Part shown: positions 17,460 to 28,644 of the stretch, piece after piece
How the letters are laid out: every line of letters starts with the position of its first letter
Position numbering within the stretch: position 1 is the stretch's first letter
Source: Trichomonas tenax
Lineage: Eukaryota; Parabasalia; Trichomonadida; Trichomonadidae
Direction: 5' to 3'
Length of the DNA: 64,000 bases
Assembly (NCBI GenBank): GCA_023091735.1
Contig: JALKBU010000099.1
Coordinates: 22,152-86,151 of the forward strand
The notes under the pieces: generated by a model
Seen by the model: only the letters and a program-made list of their open reading frames with translations
Told to the model about the DNA's origin: nothing
The model's database searches: none
Made by a program: the position numbers and the translations under genes

Positions 17460-19136
17460 TTTTGTGTCACGTTTTTGAAAATTGTTACTTTTATATTAAC
17501 CTTATTAAATAGTCTTATTATTATTTAGTCATTAGATAGCCTAAGAAGTTTTCTTATCATCGTATCGCGAAAGTTTGTGGAAATCAAAAATTAGTAATTT
17601 GATGTAATATTGAAAAGCTAATAACAGAATGAGCTAACCTCATACAAATTAAGTGCTGGACTGCAGACTTCGAAAAATTAATATATCAAATACAACTGTT
17701 ATTCTAACATCTCGTATACGCAATTTCTACCCTAGAAACTGATTTGATATTTAGACTGCTAAAGGTAAGAAAATATTTTTGACATGTAAATGTGATCAAA
17801 TGAAAAAAAAATTCATTTTGAATTTAAAAGATGTTATTGTTTTGATAATTATGTTTTAATTCTAATGTGTTGAAATCAAAAGATTTTAATGAGATAATAA
17901 TTACAATTTTTTTGGATTTTCGAAGTATTGGAGTATGATTTTCGCGCACTAAAGTTGCAAATCACTATATTGACAAATCAGTCATTGATTGTGTGGAGCA
18001 TCTTCGAACATCAGCTTGAATCCCATACACTTTTTAGCTTTTTTTGTATAATGTTTCTTTTATCATAGTTGTACCCAGTTTCACAATACTTTAGCCACAG
18101 GTCTAAAGCAGGGGGTGTCAAGAATTTTGATTAAAGTTTGGTTGTTCGAAGCATGGCTGGTGCGTTTTTTTCCTTTTTTGAGTCACCTTTCTGTAAACAA
18201 GATTTTAGTGTCACCATTGAATAAAAATTGTGAATGTTGAATTGTTGTGGTTTAGTTAAGGATTCTCAAGTACCCATTCTAAATCTTAGTTGTTCAGTGT
18301 TTTATCCTTAAGGATTGACATCTAATTCGGATTTTATGTCATTTTGTAACTGAGCTAAAGTTCAATATTGTGATTTTAATAATTGTAAAATAATTATTGA
18401 ACTTTATCTCAGTACTCTGAATCTAATGTGAGCTCCTTGAGACTCTGAATAGTTTGTGAATATTTTTATGGCATTCTACGTTCAATATGACTGATTGAAT
18501 TTCAATTGCAATGAATAGAGTCCCTTTTTGATTTATGAACATAACAGAAGTCATACAGTAATGAATTTCATCATTGAAATGAGTTTCATGTACTATTTTT
18601 CATTAATACAATTCTCAAAATAAAATTTAAACTATGATTCAATGTACACCAATATGTGGCACAATTTTAGAAGTTCCAGATCTTCAAAAGTTTATTGAAT
18701 CGACAGTTTTAAACATCTTTGTTTGATGATTTGTTAAATTTGGAATATTGCTCATCTATTTCAAATCATTTGTGTGGTCATAACAATATGCTTCATCAAG
18801 AATATATGATATAAATTGATATAATCTCATAAATATGAAAAAAAATCTAATTCATCGATTCAAATCTTGTCGTTGCTTTACAAGCGCACATTTTCTATGA
18901 TGGCTTTAGGTTACCGGGTGTTTGTGAACCCATCTACCTATAATTGCAAAATAACAGTGATATACAAATGCGCATATAAACAAGTTTAAAACAAAACAAA
19001 TAAATATTAAAATATTAAAATGAGAATCAAAATAAATTGAAATTCAAAAATATTATTAATCCACGCTGCGTCTGGCATTGCTTTTTCGCTCATGAAAAAT
19101 ATCATTTTGATTTGAACTTTCATGTGATATCAATAA
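17460..19136. other. 1.7-kb intergenic region with a hairpin
   Basis: No gene is supported. There is an inverted repeat CTGAGCTAAAGTTCAATA / TTATTGAACTTTATCTCAG (18350-18412) and a smaller stem CTTTAG/CTAAAG near 18089-18108. A short GC-richer patch, GGTTACCGGGTGTTTGTG, occurs near 18910. A hidden noncoding RNA gene cannot be excluded. Confidence 0.4.
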
Positions 19137-21524
19137 TCATTTCGATGATTGTGCTTTCTTGAGGTCTGATTCTATGTGAACATAATAATTTTGTACAACT
19201 GCGATTTCTTTGAGGGTGTTATTCAGCGTCTTTCCTGTGAGATTCTGCCTCGCGTAGTAATAAATTGATTCTAGGACAACGTAGTTATTTCGAAGTATCA
19301 AAATGATGTCTGTCGCTAGTTTATTTTTGTCTTTCTGAATGAGAACAGACAACAAATGAACTATTTGGTTGTTGATTTCTGGAATCTTCGTCCTAAAGAA
19401 TGTTGTTATTCTTGCGTCGAACATTCCGAGCTTAAGCATTGCTTTCAGCTGCTTTGGGGAATTCAGCAAAATCTTCTCAAACAATCTAAAGGCAGCCAAC
19501 GAAACTGGAACAGTCTGTTTGCTCCAATCCATCATGTTGAAGACCAACTCGAAAAAGTTCTTTGTTATATTGACCCTTCCTCGTGTTTTCTCGACAGTAA
19601 ACAATAATCCAAACGCATCAAGAAGAAGATCACTTGGATCGCAAAACATTATTTCGACCTGAAGAAGATTGACAATGGAATCGAATTCTTTGATTGCGTT
19701 TTTGATTCCATTATTAATCGCATCAATTAAAAACTTGATTGTGTAAAATTGGATCTTTGCAAGACTTTGGGAATTCAACTGTGTGCATAAAGAAATGAAG
19801 ATTCCAATGAAAGTGAATGAAAGAGATTGATTTGATTTTTCAACGACGAGAATATTCGAAACTAAAAGATTGAATAAATTGTTGCTCGTTGATAATTTAA
19901 AGCGAGGACTTGAAATGCAATCAGCGAATGCCGAAAACAGGCCCTTTCGTAATGATGAATAAGCTGAATAAGGAATAATCAAACTCGCGAAATATTTTGG
20001 TGAAAACTCTGATAATCTGATCCAATACAACAAAATCTTTTGTCTGATTGCAAAAATAAATGGATTCGTTGATGTCGGTGAAACTCTCATCATTAACATG
20101 AAGAAGTGACAGTAGAATATTGATTTCTCTGGTGTAATCGACTCTGGATTGAATTCTGCGATTTGTTCAGTGTATTTTTGGACACCATCGAGAACTTTGT
20201 TTCTGAGATTATGAAGAATCGAATTTACAAAAATTGTCAAATCTCCGTAAACCGTTGCAATTCCAAAATGCTGCGCGAATATAGAGTAGTGGACATACTC
20301 CACGGATGCATTGAATAAACTAACAACGAAATCAGGCAAATCGAGATTTTTCGTTAAATTTAATGGAATGATGCAAAGTTGTGTGCAACTGTGAGAAAAT
20401 TCGGCACATACTGTAGCAACGTTCCTTAATCGTTGCGGTTCAGTAAACAGTAAAGGAATCAAAGTATTGAACTCATCAAACAGCAAATTTTGCAATGAAA
20501 TGAAAGCAATGAAATGAAACATTGGATCATTCGAAATGTCAATCTGGTCGATCATGTATATCAATTCATTGAGATTTTTGGCGACTTTGTGATTATATTG
20601 AGAATATATCGAAAAAATTGAAACTGCTGCGAACTGGGCGTTATTTGGTATTATGACATTGTATTTAAGAGCTCCGTAAGTGCAGAATTGATCTAATATT
20701 TCGTATGGTGAATATTTGATAATATACGAGTTCTGTTCTTGTTTTTGTGGGTTCAGTTTAAAATCACTGCTGAACGGAATGTTTATGATAGGTATAACAT
20801 ACTGAAACGTAGGATTACACTGAAATAATTTCTTCAAATTATCTATTGCTTTTTCTGAAAGATCTTTCGGCTTTTCCTGAGGCTTCTGCTGTTCTTCTGT
20901 TGTTTCACATAGCTGCGAATCTGTTTTGTCGATTAAATCAGCTTGATTTTCTTTTATGGCGAGTTTTTGCTTGCGTTCTATCTCGTACCAATTAAAAGAC
21001 GCATTCCGAAGGTCTTCATACGAATCGTAATACTCAGGATAAGGAAATGGCGTTATTAGAATCAATTTTTTCTTTTTTGGCTCTAAATCACCGCAGATCG
21101 ACAGCCTTCGTCTATTATAAGGTATAATCAGTTCATCTGTGCTCGAATTATCATTTAGAAAATAGTCTTGGATCTCAATCTTGCATTTTGGATTTAATTT
21201 TTTGTACCACAGTGGATATCCGAGTAATGAAGGATTTGGTCGATAGAAAAATGAGCTAAATGGATGGCATAAAATATATTTCGATGTAACATTGGCAAAA
21301 TAATTTTTCCAGGCGGTAACTGATACCACAAAGTCATGCCTGGAACTATAGAAAGTTGGTGATGGCATCTGAAAGCATGGTTGACTAAAAATTTCGTGAT
21401 CTTCATAATTTATATCTGTTTTTTCGCCATCTTTCGTGATAACAAACTGTTTCATCTTATTCGGTCCGAAAATTGTGTTCGAAGCCTCGTTCTTCTCTTC
21501 TGTTTTAGCATTATTTTCACTCAT
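19137..21524 (-). CDS. hypothetical protein, N-terminal disordered part and helical-repeat body
   Basis: 795 residues with an ATG start. TTTGTCAATTT lies about 28 bases upstream and could be an initiator. Residues 1-35 are polar. About 150-240 is Lys/Glu-rich (QQKPQEKPKDLSEKA). From about 250 to the end the sequence is regular, hydrophobic and helical, with armadillo/HEAT-like texture (for example PVSLAAFRLFEKILLNSPKQ and NNQIVHLLSVLIQKD). No signal peptide, membrane helix or catalytic motif is evident. A scaffold role would fit, but I do not recognise the family. Confidence 0.7.
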   Translation of the reverse strand: MSENNAKTEEKNEASNTIFGPNKMKQFVITKDGEKTDINYEDHEIFSQPCFQMPSPTFYSSRHDFVVSVTAWKNYFANVTSKYILCHPFSSFFYRPNPSLLGYPLWYKKLNPKCKIEIQDYFLNDNSSTDELIIPYNRRRLSICGDLEPKKKKLILITPFPYPEYYDSYEDLRNASFNWYEIERKQKLAIKENQADLIDKTDSQLCETTEEQQKPQEKPKDLSEKAIDNLKKLFQCNPTFQYVIPIINIPFSSDFKLNPQKQEQNSYIIKYSPYEILDQFCTYGALKYNVIIPNNAQFAAVSIFSIYSQYNHKVAKNLNELIYMIDQIDISNDPMFHFIAFISLQNLLFDEFNTLIPLLFTEPQRLRNVATVCAEFSHSCTQLCIIPLNLTKNLDLPDFVVSLFNASVEYVHYSIFAQHFGIATVYGDLTIFVNSILHNLRNKVLDGVQKYTEQIAEFNPESITPEKSIFYCHFFMLMMRVSPTSTNPFIFAIRQKILLYWIRLSEFSPKYFASLIIPYSAYSSLRKGLFSAFADCISSPRFKLSTSNNLFNLLVSNILVVEKSNQSLSFTFIGIFISLCTQLNSQSLAKIQFYTIKFLIDAINNGIKNAIKEFDSIVNLLQVEIMFCDPSDLLLDAFGLLFTVEKTRGRVNITKNFFELVFNMMDWSKQTVPVSLAAFRLFEKILLNSPKQLKAMLKLGMFDARITTFFRTKIPEINNQIVHLLSVLIQKDKNKLATDIILILRNNYVVLESIYYYARQNLTGKTLNNTLKEIAVVQNYYVHIESDLKKAQSSK

Positions 21525-22197
21525 AAAAAATATGATTTTCTTTTCAAATTGACAAATTCTGAAATTTTTATTTCATTGTGGTTTTGTTTGTTGTATTTAT
21601 TTTTTGAGTTTTGCGGCATATTTGTAAATTTAAATGTAAAGTGATATCTAAAGAATCGCTGTTACATACACAAACGATCTCTTTTCTTAAAAATGCAAAT
21701 TGCCGAGATAACGAAATTGATGATAAAATATATTCTTCAGGAACTCCTATAAAACGCTTTTTCTCACGTTCCACACCTCAGCTGCAAGTGTTCTCCTCAT
21801 GATGTTGATTTTTGCATTGTGCAAGATGACAGAATATCAAATCTACATGGCATCTTTCATAATTTACAAAACAAAATTTATATTACATGACATAATGCCA
21901 CAATTACATGGCATAATTCATAATTTACAAAACAAAATTAATAATGTGAATAAAAACTATTGTTTTCAATGCGATTCCATTATAATATGTATTGCTCAGA
22001 TGCAAAAAAGTTTACTCCAAAAAATATTAATTGATTAACAAATGAGTTCATGACACTATTGCATGATATCATGTGCATAGTACTCTCAATAGCAATATGA
22101 AATATATAAATGAACAAAAATGCATTGCATCATCAGAGATTCTTTTATTATTTCTTCTATAACTAATTTGATCATTAATTATATTTCAATCCTGATT
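21525..22197. other. intergenic with direct repeat
   Basis: CATAATTTACAAAACAAAATT occurs near 21858 and near 21918, each beside TACATGGCAT, as a tandem duplication of about 60 bases. A palindrome CATGATATCATG lies near 22063 and recurs at about 25130. No gene is supported. Confidence 0.45.
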
Positions 22198-23070
22198 CTA
22201 CCTGTTCTTAACAAGCTTTTGATAACAGACGTCGCAGTAATAGTTTCCGGATTCTTCATCTTCTCTAGCATCATCCAAAAAAACATTGCATTTTGAGCAT
22301 TTGACATAATGAAATTCTTTTAATATATTTTGGTAATCGTTATCGCATTCATCTAATTTATCTAAGCCTTTCTCCAATAATTCGACAAAGGGACCTTCAG
22401 ATTCAAGGATAGATTTATTTTTGAATTTCAAAATTTCCTTGTATTCATCTCGTTTGCGATTGAATTGACGGATGTTATTAAAATACAAAATGATGATGGA
22501 TTTAGGATCCATGTTATATATCGCGACTTCGTATAGCGTCATTTCGTCTACATCTAATGGTTCTGGAATATTGAAATCGATTTTGCAGTCTTTGAAGAAA
22601 AATAGATAGGGGAGTAATAGATCAATATATTTGTATCCAACAATAGTGTAAAGATGAGATCTGATAAATAATTCATGAGATTCAATTCCTTCTTTATTAG
22701 GGAAAGATTTTTTAAGAATCATTTTCATGTATTTCTTATTCCTAGTAAGTATCGCACATCTAAGTGCTGTAAATGCTTCAAATTCGGCTGTTTTAAAGTA
22801 ATCAAGTTGAACTTTATTTATAATGCATTCAACTAATTCGTCCCATTCCCTCAGTATTGCCAGCATAAGAATTGTTGCTCCGCGTGGAATTTGAAATCTT
22901 GAATCTAATAGAATCTGTTCTGATGGGAGAACTCGCTGATTCATTGCGTCCGTGGACACACCTAATGCATTAAATTCATCAATAGATTCGGCTTTTGAAA
23001 TAACATCAACAACTCTTTGTTGCAACTTTATATTCATTTGATTATTTTTCCAGCAATAATGATCTGACAT
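22198..23070 (-). CDS. ankyrin-like helical protein with C-terminal CxxC-CxxC zinc site
   Basis: 290 codons from the first ATG. The middle (about 65-215) shows degenerate ankyrin-like helix pairs such as GATILMLAILREWDELVECI and FTALRCAILTRNKKYMKMIL. The end has CSKC, an 18-residue acidic spacer, then CDVC, a likely zinc-binding treble-clef or LIM-like half. The first ATG lies inside TTTACATGTCAG, which matches the promoter-like motif seen before other genes. If transcription starts there, the ATG at 23037 (MNIKLQQRVVDV, 279 aa) is the real start. Ankyrin-type proteins are abundant in trichomonads, but the partner is unknown. Confidence 0.65.
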   Translation of the reverse strand: MSDHYCWKNNQMNIKLQQRVVDVISKAESIDEFNALGVSTDAMNQRVLPSEQILLDSRFQIPRGATILMLAILREWDELVECIINKVQLDYFKTAEFEAFTALRCAILTRNKKYMKMILKKSFPNKEGIESHELFIRSHLYTIVGYKYIDLLLPYLFFFKDCKIDFNIPEPLDVDEMTLYEVAIYNMDPKSIIILYFNNIRQFNRKRDEYKEILKFKNKSILESEGPFVELLEKGLDKLDECDNDYQNILKEFHYVKCSKCNVFLDDAREDEESGNYYCDVCYQKLVKNR

Positions 23071-23838
23071 GTAAATTTTATTTTTGTTATGTAAATTGTT
23101 TTGTCGTGTAAAAATAATACATTTGTCATGTAAATTTTCAATGGAAAATATGACGAGTCTATAAAGTAATTTGAATAGCCATTCGTAGCTGCTTGTTGAT
23201 TCTTCAGATCTTGTTCATTCTTCAGTGCTTGACGATTCGTAGCTGCTTGTACATTCGTAGACAAATTTCGTCACTGTGCTTGTTCATTCGCACCCAACGA
23301 ATTTGGTATATGGCCATTTGAATGAGTTTATGGTTATTTAAGTGACTTTAATACATTTGTGTCATGTAAATACATTTGTTTACATGACTTTTTCTGAAGA
23401 CAAATCATTATTTAGGATATTGATTAAAGATTGAACCAAAATTTTTCAAGTATGAATAACACAGCATTATGCAAGATTGAAGACTATTGTTCATGATATA
23501 GCAAATACTCAGAGAGCGGCTATAAAATATATGAAAATAAGATTTATATGAATAATACATTTTCAACATCCAAAAATCAGCGAAATAAGGCCTAAAACTT
23601 AAAACATAGTTACTTTAAGAAGAGTATAATGCAGCAGCAAAGTCCAACTCATTGCTTTTTAGTAAACTTTTCAAAGAATAAATTTAACAAATTCACTGTC
23701 ACCTTTACCATAACTTTGTAAACTTATCGATTTTCATCACCTTTTGAGATAATTTGTCACTTTTATCAATTCAATTGACACTTTTCCAAATTTTGTAAAC
23801 TGCATAAAAGTAAAAAGTGAAGTCAATTTAAAAACAAA
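23071..23838. promoter_or_regulatory. intergenic with repeated (T/A)CATG(T/A)CA motifs
   Basis: At 23085-23130 the motif ATTTACATGACAAA, or one-base variants, recurs three to four times ahead of the ankyrin/zinc gene. At 23160-23260 TTCGTAGCTGCTTGT is repeated. Before the nucleotidase gene are TTGACACTTTT (around 23778) and AAAAAGTGAAGTCAATTT (around 23812). No gene is supported here. Confidence 0.45.
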
Positions 23839-24792
23839 ATGTGGGGAAAGTACGAGAAAGAAATCTCTGCATTGATTGATATTATGCACCGCGCTATTCC
23901 TTTGACACTTGGCATCCAGAAGAACCTTGAGTTGGAGGAAGTTAGACTAAAGAAAGACGGTACTTACGTTTCAATCGCTGATTACGCAACACAAGCGGTA
24001 ATCATGGAGGGCATTCAGAGGATGCTTCCTGGAGATGATTGTTTCGGTGAAGAAGACACCAACCGATGCTCTCCAAATTTCTTATCAATTGTGAAGAAGG
24101 TTTTACCGCCGGAAATCGATCCTGCCGAGATCTGCTCGAAAGCTATTCTCACATTCGGCCCCGAAAACCACCGCGTGTGGGTTATTGATCCAATTGATGG
24201 AACAGCTGGATTCGTTCAGAATGGAGCTTATGCGATTGCAACAGCGCTTTTGATTGACCTTAAGGTTGTCTGCTCTGTTACCGCTTGGCCTCTTCACGAT
24301 CCAAAATATACCGGAATTGAACTTGAAGGTCCAGTAATTTTCATTGCAACAGATGAAGGTATCGCAACAGCAATGGACTTGAAGGGCAATACAGTCGACA
24401 TGAGAACACCAAACTTCCATGAGCCTGGAATACTCACAAACGGATTAGGACGTGTTCAAGCTTGCATCAAGGAAAGGTTCCAGATTGACAATGTCATCAG
24501 CCTCATTTCAATGGTTAAGGGCTTTATTCTCGCTGCAGGCAAAGCTAGCGTTTATGCAAGAATTCATAAGTGTCAGGAACACGTTTGGGACGTTGCACCA
24601 TTCGAGTTGTTCGTAAGGAACTGTGGAGGAAAGGTTACTGATGGTTTGGGCCATCCGCTCGTCTATTTACCAAACGGAAAAATCAAAGATACAGAATATG
24701 GCATTTTGTCAACAATTGGCCGCTCTGAGTTCCATGATAACGTCCTTGCGACAATGCGCGATGGTTTGAAGAACATTTCACAAATAGATTAA
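23839..24792 (+). CDS. HAL2/BPNT-type 3'(2'),5'-bisphosphate nucleotidase (inositol monophosphatase superfamily)
   Basis: 317 residues with an ATG start. The metal-site signature WVIDPIDGTAGF lies at about 114-125, preceded by GEEDT near 70-74, and the second motif WDVAPFELFVRNCGGKVTDG is near 249-268. The KKDGTYVSIADYATQ start (38-52) is typical of the HAL2 branch rather than plain inositol monophosphatases. The reaction is removal of the 3'-phosphate from PAP (or PAPS) to give AMP (or APS), which clears a by-product of sulfotransfer and is sensitive to lithium and sodium in known members. The length matches the family. The motif AAAAAGTGAAGTCA lies about 25 bases upstream. Confidence 0.85.
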   Translation: MWGKYEKEISALIDIMHRAIPLTLGIQKNLELEEVRLKKDGTYVSIADYATQAVIMEGIQRMLPGDDCFGEEDTNRCSPNFLSIVKKVLPPEIDPAEICSKAILTFGPENHRVWVIDPIDGTAGFVQNGAYAIATALLIDLKVVCSVTAWPLHDPKYTGIELEGPVIFIATDEGIATAMDLKGNTVDMRTPNFHEPGILTNGLGRVQACIKERFQIDNVISLISMVKGFILAAGKASVYARIHKCQEHVWDVAPFELFVRNCGGKVTDGLGHPLVYLPNGKIKDTEYGILSTIGRSEFHDNVLATMRDGLKNISQID

Positions 24793-26338
24793 TTCGAAAA
24801 CGATTAATTTCGCTTTCTTGATTGTTTCGCCTATATTAGTTATAGGTGTCTATCGTCATCGCTATCGTTCTGAATATTGGAAATCAAATTGGTTGAACAT
24901 ATAGCTTAATCATGCCATATAGAATATGTTGATAAAAAAGATTTCAAAAAACTTTAATAATCGCTGAGATAAAAAATATAAAACATCAAAGTGTGATTGT
25001 AGATCCTTTGAAGCATGAGAAAACTATCTAGCTACTTGAACTGACGGTAAAGTGTGATTCTCAATATCTAAAGCGCTTTGATAATAATTGTCGATGATAA
25101 AAACTGCTGATTGCAGCATAAAACATGCATTCATGATATCATGTATGATAGTGCGAGATTATGTGAAGAAAATTGTGGGGAAAATTCCGTTTTTTTTGAC
25201 CAAATCTTATAATAATTTTCATAATGTAAGAGAAATGTAATTGAATAGTGAATTTATGTGTTTGACTGAGTAATACTTAACTAAAAGCCGCAAATTATTA
25301 TTGATGAAAAATATTACGCATTTAATTAACGGCGTATAGATAACTATGCCCGATTGTGACAATCGGGTCGATTTTTATATACTTTTGATGCATTTTGAAT
25401 TGCCAAAATAATTTGGAACATTGTATGATTATCTCTGAGACCGAGATTTTCGAGAGAACCACGATAATTTGCAATATTCGAACACCGATGGGGAAGTCGG
25501 CCCCCGGAAGCCAATATTTGGCGAAGTCGAGACCGAACAATACTGACAATCGGTAGTTTGAGAAGAATTGAGTGGAAAAAATCGGCTATGATTAAGGTTA
25601 TTTTCATAGCTGATATAATAACCTTAACCATCGGGATATTAGTGACGAACTTTTTTTGTTTCATTGTTAAGTAGACATAAAATGTTTCATGTTTTATAAT
25701 ATAACTTCTGTAAAAATCATAATTCTTGATACAAAAGTGAATCATTTTAGAAAAGTTACTTTTTGTAAACTTTTCAAAATATGGCACTTTTATCAACAAA
25801 AATTTGACACGAAATTTGCAAAAACAGGGCGTGTGACCTAAATAAACGGGGAGTGAGCGCTCTAAAAATTGAGAATCGCGGACGATAATCGCCTCAAAAA
25901 GGCCTATCGTTTATACCTATATATTAGTCATGAGCAGATTCACTACGTACGGAATCAATATATAAGAATAAATCATTATAGATATGAATTTTTCACATGA
26001 GATATGTGAAGGAAAGACTTTATCATATTTTGATATACGCTACCTTCCCTACCCATGAACTTAAAAACAAATTTTGTTACGTAAGTCGAAATAAAACTTA
26101 AATGATTGAAAGCAAACAATGAGGTGTAAATATGCACATGTTTCTGCATATGAATACATACTTAACACCGTGCAAAATAAGAAGATTGAAATTTTTATAA
26201 AATTTTGAATTTAGCTTAAAAGCTTTCTTACTTATTATAAAATAGCTATTGGCAATGTAATGTTCACATGTATGAAAATATTATTCTTAATTTTGTAAAA
26301 AGAAGAAAAATTAAGATTTATCTATGAAAAATATATAG
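24793..26338. other. intergenic with small hairpins
   Basis: Contains the near-perfect stems CCTATATTAGTTATAGG (around 24828-24845, just after the nucleotidase stop) and CCCGATTGTGACAATCGGG (25349-25367). The overlapping minus frames at 25322-25799 look non-coding. Around 25825-25915 is a GC-richer patch with no recognised RNA. Confidence 0.4.
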
Positions 26339-27415
26339 GGTGCGCAAGGGTGTGTTTAGCGCAGAAAGATTGGAGCAAATCTGAATAATTCTATTCACAC
26401 ATATATAATATACACTTATAATAACTCTTATATAGAGAAATGTGTCATATAATTTTGGCGCCATGGCGGGATATAAAATCAAAATTGAGTCCGAAAGTGG
26501 TTTCGCGGGAAAAATTGGCGCCAAAATGTTCATTTTTTTGATGTGACGAAGAAAAAATTTTCACTCTCTCTTCAACAAAATTTTTGAAACAATCTTTCTC
26601 TGCTATTATACGTATAGTATTCCTCGTATATAATCTATGGATATACTCATAATTGTAACTGAATCTTAGGTTGCTGATAAGCAATCCCATAAATAGAGAC
26701 GGCTCGAATTTAACAAAATTATGATTCCCATCGAATATTTGCTTTTGCATTAATTACTGAGATGTGTCAATTACTTTCCTTAGAAACACAACGGATCTAT
26801 AGTTGATGGTGTATTACTCTCTGCAATTGAATGAAGTCAAGTTTGATGTATATGGTCAAAACAGCATTTCAATTACAAATTTGAAAAATATGACGTAATT
26901 TTTTATTTTGATCTGATACAAATATTATGAAGGAAAACAACGATATAATATATATAAAGAAGATATATACTTATTGGATATTAACATCATATAGATTGTA
27001 GTTGATTGTGAACACAATATGACGTCATGACAAATGATGAAAGTGTTTTCACTTTTTTTGATATTTCATAAAAAAAACAGTTTCGCTTTTATAGAGTTAT
27101 TCAAGTTATACAGCCTTGATTTTTTATTTTGCTCTATAGATTCCGATTCAGAATCTTTCTGCCTATATATACATATGCTTAAATTGATCTGTACTTTGCT
27201 ATTGGTCACTATATTCAAGCAAGAAAAAATTTTGATACCCAAATTGTGCAAAGAAATGACGGATGTCAAAATTGTGATATTTGAGTGACTTATAATCGAA
27301 ATAGAGACTTCAAACCATAGCTATAATGCTTAAATTCGATAGGATTTATAATGATGTTATTATAACATTTCAACTCATTCACTATCTTTCTGCGCTAAAC
27401 ACACACTTGCACACC
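26339..27415. mobile_element. 1.08-kb element with 32-bp terminal inverted repeats
   Basis: The left end 26339-26370 begins GGTGCGCAAGGGTGTGTTTA; the reverse complement of 27384-27415 begins GGTGTGCAAGTGTGTGTTTA. Over 32 bases only two differ. A TA dinucleotide flanks both ends (26336-26337, with one extra G, and 27416-27417), as expected for TA-targeting DNA transposons, but the flank is too AT-rich to be proof. Internal sequence is AT-rich without a transposase frame, so it would be non-autonomous. Near the left end are two GGCGCC palindromes (26454-26463 and 26517-26526). Confidence 0.55.
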
Positions 27416-28130
27416 TAAACTTGATTTAACCAAATACTAATATAATATTAAGCAGCATCTACTCATTCTATGTTATGTTATATTTGTTAAATTTTAGCAA
27501 TTCTGATAATTGTGATAAAATTAAAAATTTGATCGATGTATTATTATCGTGCTTTAATTTGAACATTTTTTTTCAAATAAAAAACAATTTTATTAAATGA
27601 TATTTTAATATCAAACAAATATATAAATCCGTCAATTCAAGATCTGGTTTTGCATCTTCGTCATCTTCCACTGTTTGAACATATCATTTCTTTCTCTTTA
27701 CAATGAACCAAAAAATAAATGAAATAGAAAATGAAATTTGCAACTTTTTTATTTCGATCTATATCTCCATATGTAGACTATCTATATATGCATGAATAGC
27801 ATTAATACAATCAAAATATAGTGTGGTATTTGTTGATTTTTCTAAAAAAAAATTAAAATTGTGTAATAAAACCGCGCATCTGGAATATATAAATGATCAG
27901 AAAAAGAAATTGAACAAAATAAATTTGAGAGAAAAGTGATGGTTATTTCTTTGAAAAATTGTTACAAAAACCACTTTTTATGGCAAACGATCATTTGACT
28001 CTCAAAACTAATGTAAAAAAGAGTCTATGACAAAAGTGAACATCAAAAAGTGACAGGTGAACCTTAAAGTCACTTTTATAAATAAATTATCACTTTTTGC
28101 GCGGGCAAATTGTCACCTTTATAAAAAGTG
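27416..28130. other. intergenic
   Basis: AT-rich. From about 28000 to 28130 the AAAAGTGA(C/A) motif occurs on both strands at least five times, suggesting a regulatory patch. No gene is seen. Confidence 0.4.
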
Positions 28131-28330
28131 TCATAAATATCTTTGTAGTCTAACCAATACATCCAGGTTAGTGTTGCTGACGAGCCACAACTCTATCATC
28201 AACGAGCATATACCTAATTGGTAAGAAAACAACGATATTTATGCATGCTTAAATTGTTGCGAGAATGTCATTGGGCGAGGTTGGCCTGAGACTTCCAAAG
28301 CCCTCGAGTGGCCAGGCCCTAGCAAGAACC
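28131..28330 (+). ncRNA. candidate noncoding RNA: GC-rich island behind an AAAAAGTGTCA motif
   Basis: AAAAAGTGTCA ends near 28131 and is followed by sequence with no usable start codon but several short stems, such as CTAACC/GGTTAG, GTTG/CAAC, ACC/GGT and GGCCTG/CAGGCC. A marked GC-rich block at 28268-28325 stands out from its AT-rich surroundings, and T-rich sequence follows. It does not match U1-U6, SRP, RNase P or tRNA patterns that I can recall. This is a weak call. Confidence 0.25.
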
Positions 28331-28644
28331 CACTTATTGATTCAATTTTTAATACACATTACATTTTCACTTTTGATATTAATAAATTATTATTTTTTTC
28401 TATTTTTTATTTTTCACAGATACCTTTTTCATTACACGATTATTTTCATATTATTACTTTTTCTCATAATTATTAATATATCATTAAATTCATAATTAAT
28501 TATGAATCATGAATTAGATAATGTTTTCATGTTAATTTCATTTTATATATTGATTTATATTATTTAGATTCTCAATTCGATCCTTATATTCTTTGTAAAA
28601 TTCATTTTTAACTAAATTTTTATTTTTATCTTCAAATTATTCGT
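28331..28644. other. intergenic
   Basis: Extremely AT-rich; nothing recognised. Confidence 0.5.

Noticed and set aside
23034..23264. 76-codon minus-strand frame upstream of the ankyrin/zinc gene
   Set aside because: Built from a short DNA repeat and overlaps the promoter-like motifs.
25440..25515. tRNA-like TTCGAA loop
   Set aside because: No consistent cloverleaf, A box or acceptor stem could be formed on either strand.
25322..25799. Two overlapping minus-strand frames of 75 and 151 codons
   Set aside because: Composition unlike genes here, no domain and no promoter motif.
28268..28325. GC-rich island as a tRNA or SRP RNA
   Set aside because: Lacks a B box and the SRP core loops; kept only as an unnamed RNA candidate.
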